Positions 6,691 through 8,182 of a stretch of 8,182 nucleotides of DNA are shown one piece after another. Position 1 is the first letter of the stretch; each line of letters starts with the position of its first letter. A program made the translations under genes and the position numbers. This DNA comes from Defluviitaleaceae bacterium (lineage in GTDB: Bacteria; Bacillota; Clostridia; Lachnospirales; UBA5962): the NCBI GenBank assembly GCA_009787435.1, contig WRFW01000165.1:1-8182 (forward strand), given 5' to 3'. Under the pieces are notes generated by a model, which was given only the letters and a program-made list of their open reading frames with translations, searched no databases and was not told the DNA's origin.

Positions 6691-7810
6691 TAATAACCTC
6701 CCCAGTATATTTTGCGTTTGCCCATTCAGTAATTGTTGATTTGTTTGTGTAATATATGAGTGTATTATTTTTCATAAATTGGGCTTTTGCAATAAGTTCG
6801 TTTGTTAAATTTTGCGTAAATATTATTAAATTATCTGTTTCTATTTGCATTTTTATAAAATCTTTTAAATATATGGTGAAGTTTTCGCTTCCTGTGGCAA
6901 AGCTGCTATTTTTATTATCATCTATTTTGTGTTTAATAAATTGAATTGATGAAATCTGTTTATAAAGAAATTCAAAATTTCCGCTCGTTTGCGGCATTCC
7001 CATAGCAGCTATAGACACATCAAACCCTGTGCCCCAGGCATAGTTCAAAACACTAACAAATGCTTCTAATATTTTGTCTTCTTCTCCTATCTCTGCTGCT
7101 GTGTTATCTAAAATTAAAGTTACAGAATTTTTTTTAGCAGTTCCAAAGTTTTTGCTTATTAATTCATTCTTTTTTGCACTCGCTTTCCAATGTATTTTTT
7201 TATACCCATCTGTTGGCACATATTTTCTAAGGTCTGTAACAATGCTATAGTCTTCTTCGGCTTTAAAGTTACTATTTTGCTCTATACCCTCTGTGGCAGT
7301 TTTTAAACTAATTGGGTTAACTTCTAAAATACGGGGTAGCACTGTTAATTGCAGTCTTTTTTTATGTTTTTGCTTAAATGAAAATAAACCAATAAAATCA
7401 TATAAAATAATTCCCTCTATCCCTATTTCAAAAAAACCTCTATGCCTAGCTTCTATATTAAATGAAACATCATATTTTTTTTTAGCACCTAGTGGAAAAA
7501 TATATTCTCTATGCAAAGTTTCTATGTGTGGTGTTTCAAAAAACTTAACATTTACACTAGTGCAAGGCAAAAAACTATTATTTTTAATGCTAACATAATA
7601 ACTAGTTTCTTCGCCTTTTACTATTTCATTTTTTTCAAGTGCTTCTGAGATAGTAAATTTTTGCCTAGTTATTATAGATATAAATAGAGAAATAAAAGGT
7701 AATAAGAGGGCTGTGTATAGTGCTAAATATGTTATAGGGTCTTCGTAAATTAATATTAAAGCTATGATTATTGCTATAGACAAAATATAGACTACACGAT
7801 TTTTTATCAT
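6677..7810 (-). CDS. DUF58-family membrane-anchored protein
   Basis: A 377-aa DUF58 protein, the usual partner of MoxR ATPases; its biochemical role is unsettled. Two N-terminal membrane helices are evident at about 6-22 and 28-47, followed by a beta-rich region (about 50-165; FNIEARHRGFFEIGIEGI). The DUF58 signature is at 193-222, with DLRKYVPTDGYKKIHWKASA containing Arg195, His207 and Trp208. A von Willebrand A-like fold follows: strand TLILD (231-235), then helix DKILEAFVSVLNYAWGTG. The metal-site motif usual in vWA domains (DxSxS) is here D235-N-T-A-A, so a canonical MIDAS is not present. The start at 7810 overlaps the MoxR stop as ATGA, with a weak AAAGG SD 7 nt upstream, implying translational coupling. 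The 3' end overlaps the transglutaminase gene by 14 nt. Family assignment is firm; function is inferred from neighbours. Confidence 0.9.
   Translation of the reverse strand: MIKNRVVYILSIAIIIALILIYEDPITYLALYTALLLPFISLFISIITRQKFTISEALEKNEIVKGEETSYYVSIKNNSFLPCTSVNVKFFETPHIETLHREYIFPLGAKKKYDVSFNIEARHRGFFEIGIEGIILYDFIGLFSFKQKHKKRLQLTVLPRILEVNPISLKTATEGIEQNSNFKAEEDYSIVTDLRKYVPTDGYKKIHWKASAKKNELISKNFGTAKKNSVTLILDNTAAEIGEEDKILEAFVSVLNYAWGTGFDVSIAAMGMPQTSGNFEFLYKQISSIQFIKHKIDDNKNSSFATGSENFTIYLKDFIKMQIETDNLIIFTQNLTNELIAKAQFMKNNTLIYYTNKSTITEWANAKYTGEVINELT
6697..6703 (-). promoter_or_regulatory. Strong ribosome-binding site of the transglutaminase gene
   Basis: The minus strand reads GGGGAGG, 6 nt before the ATG at 6690, entirely inside the DUF58 coding sequence. 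It decides the start codon and suggests the membrane transglutaminase is translated efficiently in its own right rather than only by coupling. Confidence 0.75.
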
Positions 7811-8182
7811 AGGGGTGCCTTTACTTCTTTTAAAATATTTTCTATTAAATCTTCAGTAGTCAATTTTTGCAGTTTAATTTCTTGCTTTGGCACAATTCTA
7901 TGTGAAAGAACGGGTTTTACTATTTTTTTAATATCATCTGGTGTTACAAAATCACGGTCTGCCATGAAAGCTATTGCTTGGGCAGCTTTATAAAGGCAAA
8001 TTGAAGCCCTTGGGCTTGCACCTAATATAATTTGCGGGTTATTTCTCGTTTGGTTAACTATTTTTATTATATATTCATTTATTTGTCTATTTACGTGTAT
8101 TTCTGAAACTTTCTTTTTCATTTCTATAAGCTCTTCTACAGTAGCAACTGGGGCAAGCTCTTTCATAGGGTTAGTTTTTCCG
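7807..8182 (-). CDS. MoxR-family AAA+ ATPase, C-terminal part (5' end outside window)
   Basis: MoxR ATPases are cytoplasmic AAA+ proteins thought to act as chaperones that remodel or activate partner proteins, often those encoded with DUF58 and vWA genes. Only the C-terminal ~125 residues are here; the frame stays open to the window edge upstream of an internal ATG at 8166, reading GKTNP before it, so that ATG is not the start. The visible part is the lid domain (AAA_lid_2 type): HVNRQINEYIIKIVNQTR, then LGASPRASICLYKAAQAIA with the sensor-2 arginine (codon at 8008-8010), then RDFVTPDDIKKIVKPVLSHRI. These are hallmark MoxR blocks. Walker A, Walker B and the arginine finger lie off the edge. 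The stop overlaps the DUF58 start by 4 nt (ATGA). The operon promoter is outside the window. Confidence 0.93.
   Translation of the reverse strand, partial: GKTNPMKELAPVATVEELIEMKKKVSEIHVNRQINEYIIKIVNQTRNNPQIILGASPRASICLYKAAQAIAFMADRDFVTPDDIKKIVKPVLSHRIVPKQEIKLQKLTTEDLIENILKEVKAPL

Noticed and set aside
6756..7598. Plus-strand open frames inside the DUF58 gene
   Set aside because: They are hydrophobic frames produced by the AT-rich antisense strand of a real gene, with no motif or SD support.
8164..8166. ATG as the start of the MoxR gene
   Set aside because: The frame stays open to the window edge with family-like sequence upstream, and a protein starting here would lack the whole ATPase core.

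Overview
The window looks like chromosomal DNA of an AT-rich, low-GC member of the Bacillota, most likely a gut- or sediment-type Clostridia. The evidence is roughly one-third G+C by eye, strong AGGAGG/GGGGAGG ribosome-binding sites, intrinsic terminators with U-rich tails, standard stop codons including TGA, and recognisable core genes. Genus or species cannot be assigned from the sequence alone. No tRNA, rRNA, CRISPR array, insertion sequence or prophage signature was seen.

Layout: (1) 1-282 is the 3' end of tsf (elongation factor Ts), closed by an intrinsic terminator at 316-354. (2) 283-519 is intergenic and rich in small palindromes: an IR at 366-382, a perfect 10-bp IR at 420-447 lying over the -35 of a likely promoter, a leader hairpin at 482-498, then a strong SD. 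(3) 520-4012 is a tightly packed plus-strand operon of three genes: bcp (thiol peroxidase), ychF (OLA1/YchF-type P-loop ATPase, 1-nt overlap with bcp) and a 643-aa SGNH carbohydrate esterase of the sialate O-acetylesterase type (4-nt ATGA overlap with ychF). (4) 4029-4066 is a perfect 15-bp inverted repeat acting as a shared terminator between convergent operons. (5) 4060-8182 is a minus-strand operon, read right to left as MoxR-family AAA+ ATPase (5' end outside the window), a DUF58 protein, and a TgpA-like membrane transglutaminase. All three overlap their neighbours.

How the genes relate: Bcp detoxifies peroxides, and YchF/OLA1 proteins have been linked in other organisms to control of the oxidative-stress response, so bcp-ychF is a plausible functional pair. 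The coupled esterase has no obvious tie to them. The MoxR-DUF58-transglutaminase trio is a widespread bacterial module: a cytoplasmic AAA+ chaperone-like ATPase, a membrane-anchored DUF58 partner and a membrane protein with an extracytoplasmic papain-like fold. Its exact substrate is generally unknown. Nothing in the window is clearly a previously undescribed system. The most interesting points are the palindromic control region ahead of bcp, the unusual third gene of that operon, and the compact three-gene MoxR module ending directly at the convergent terminator.
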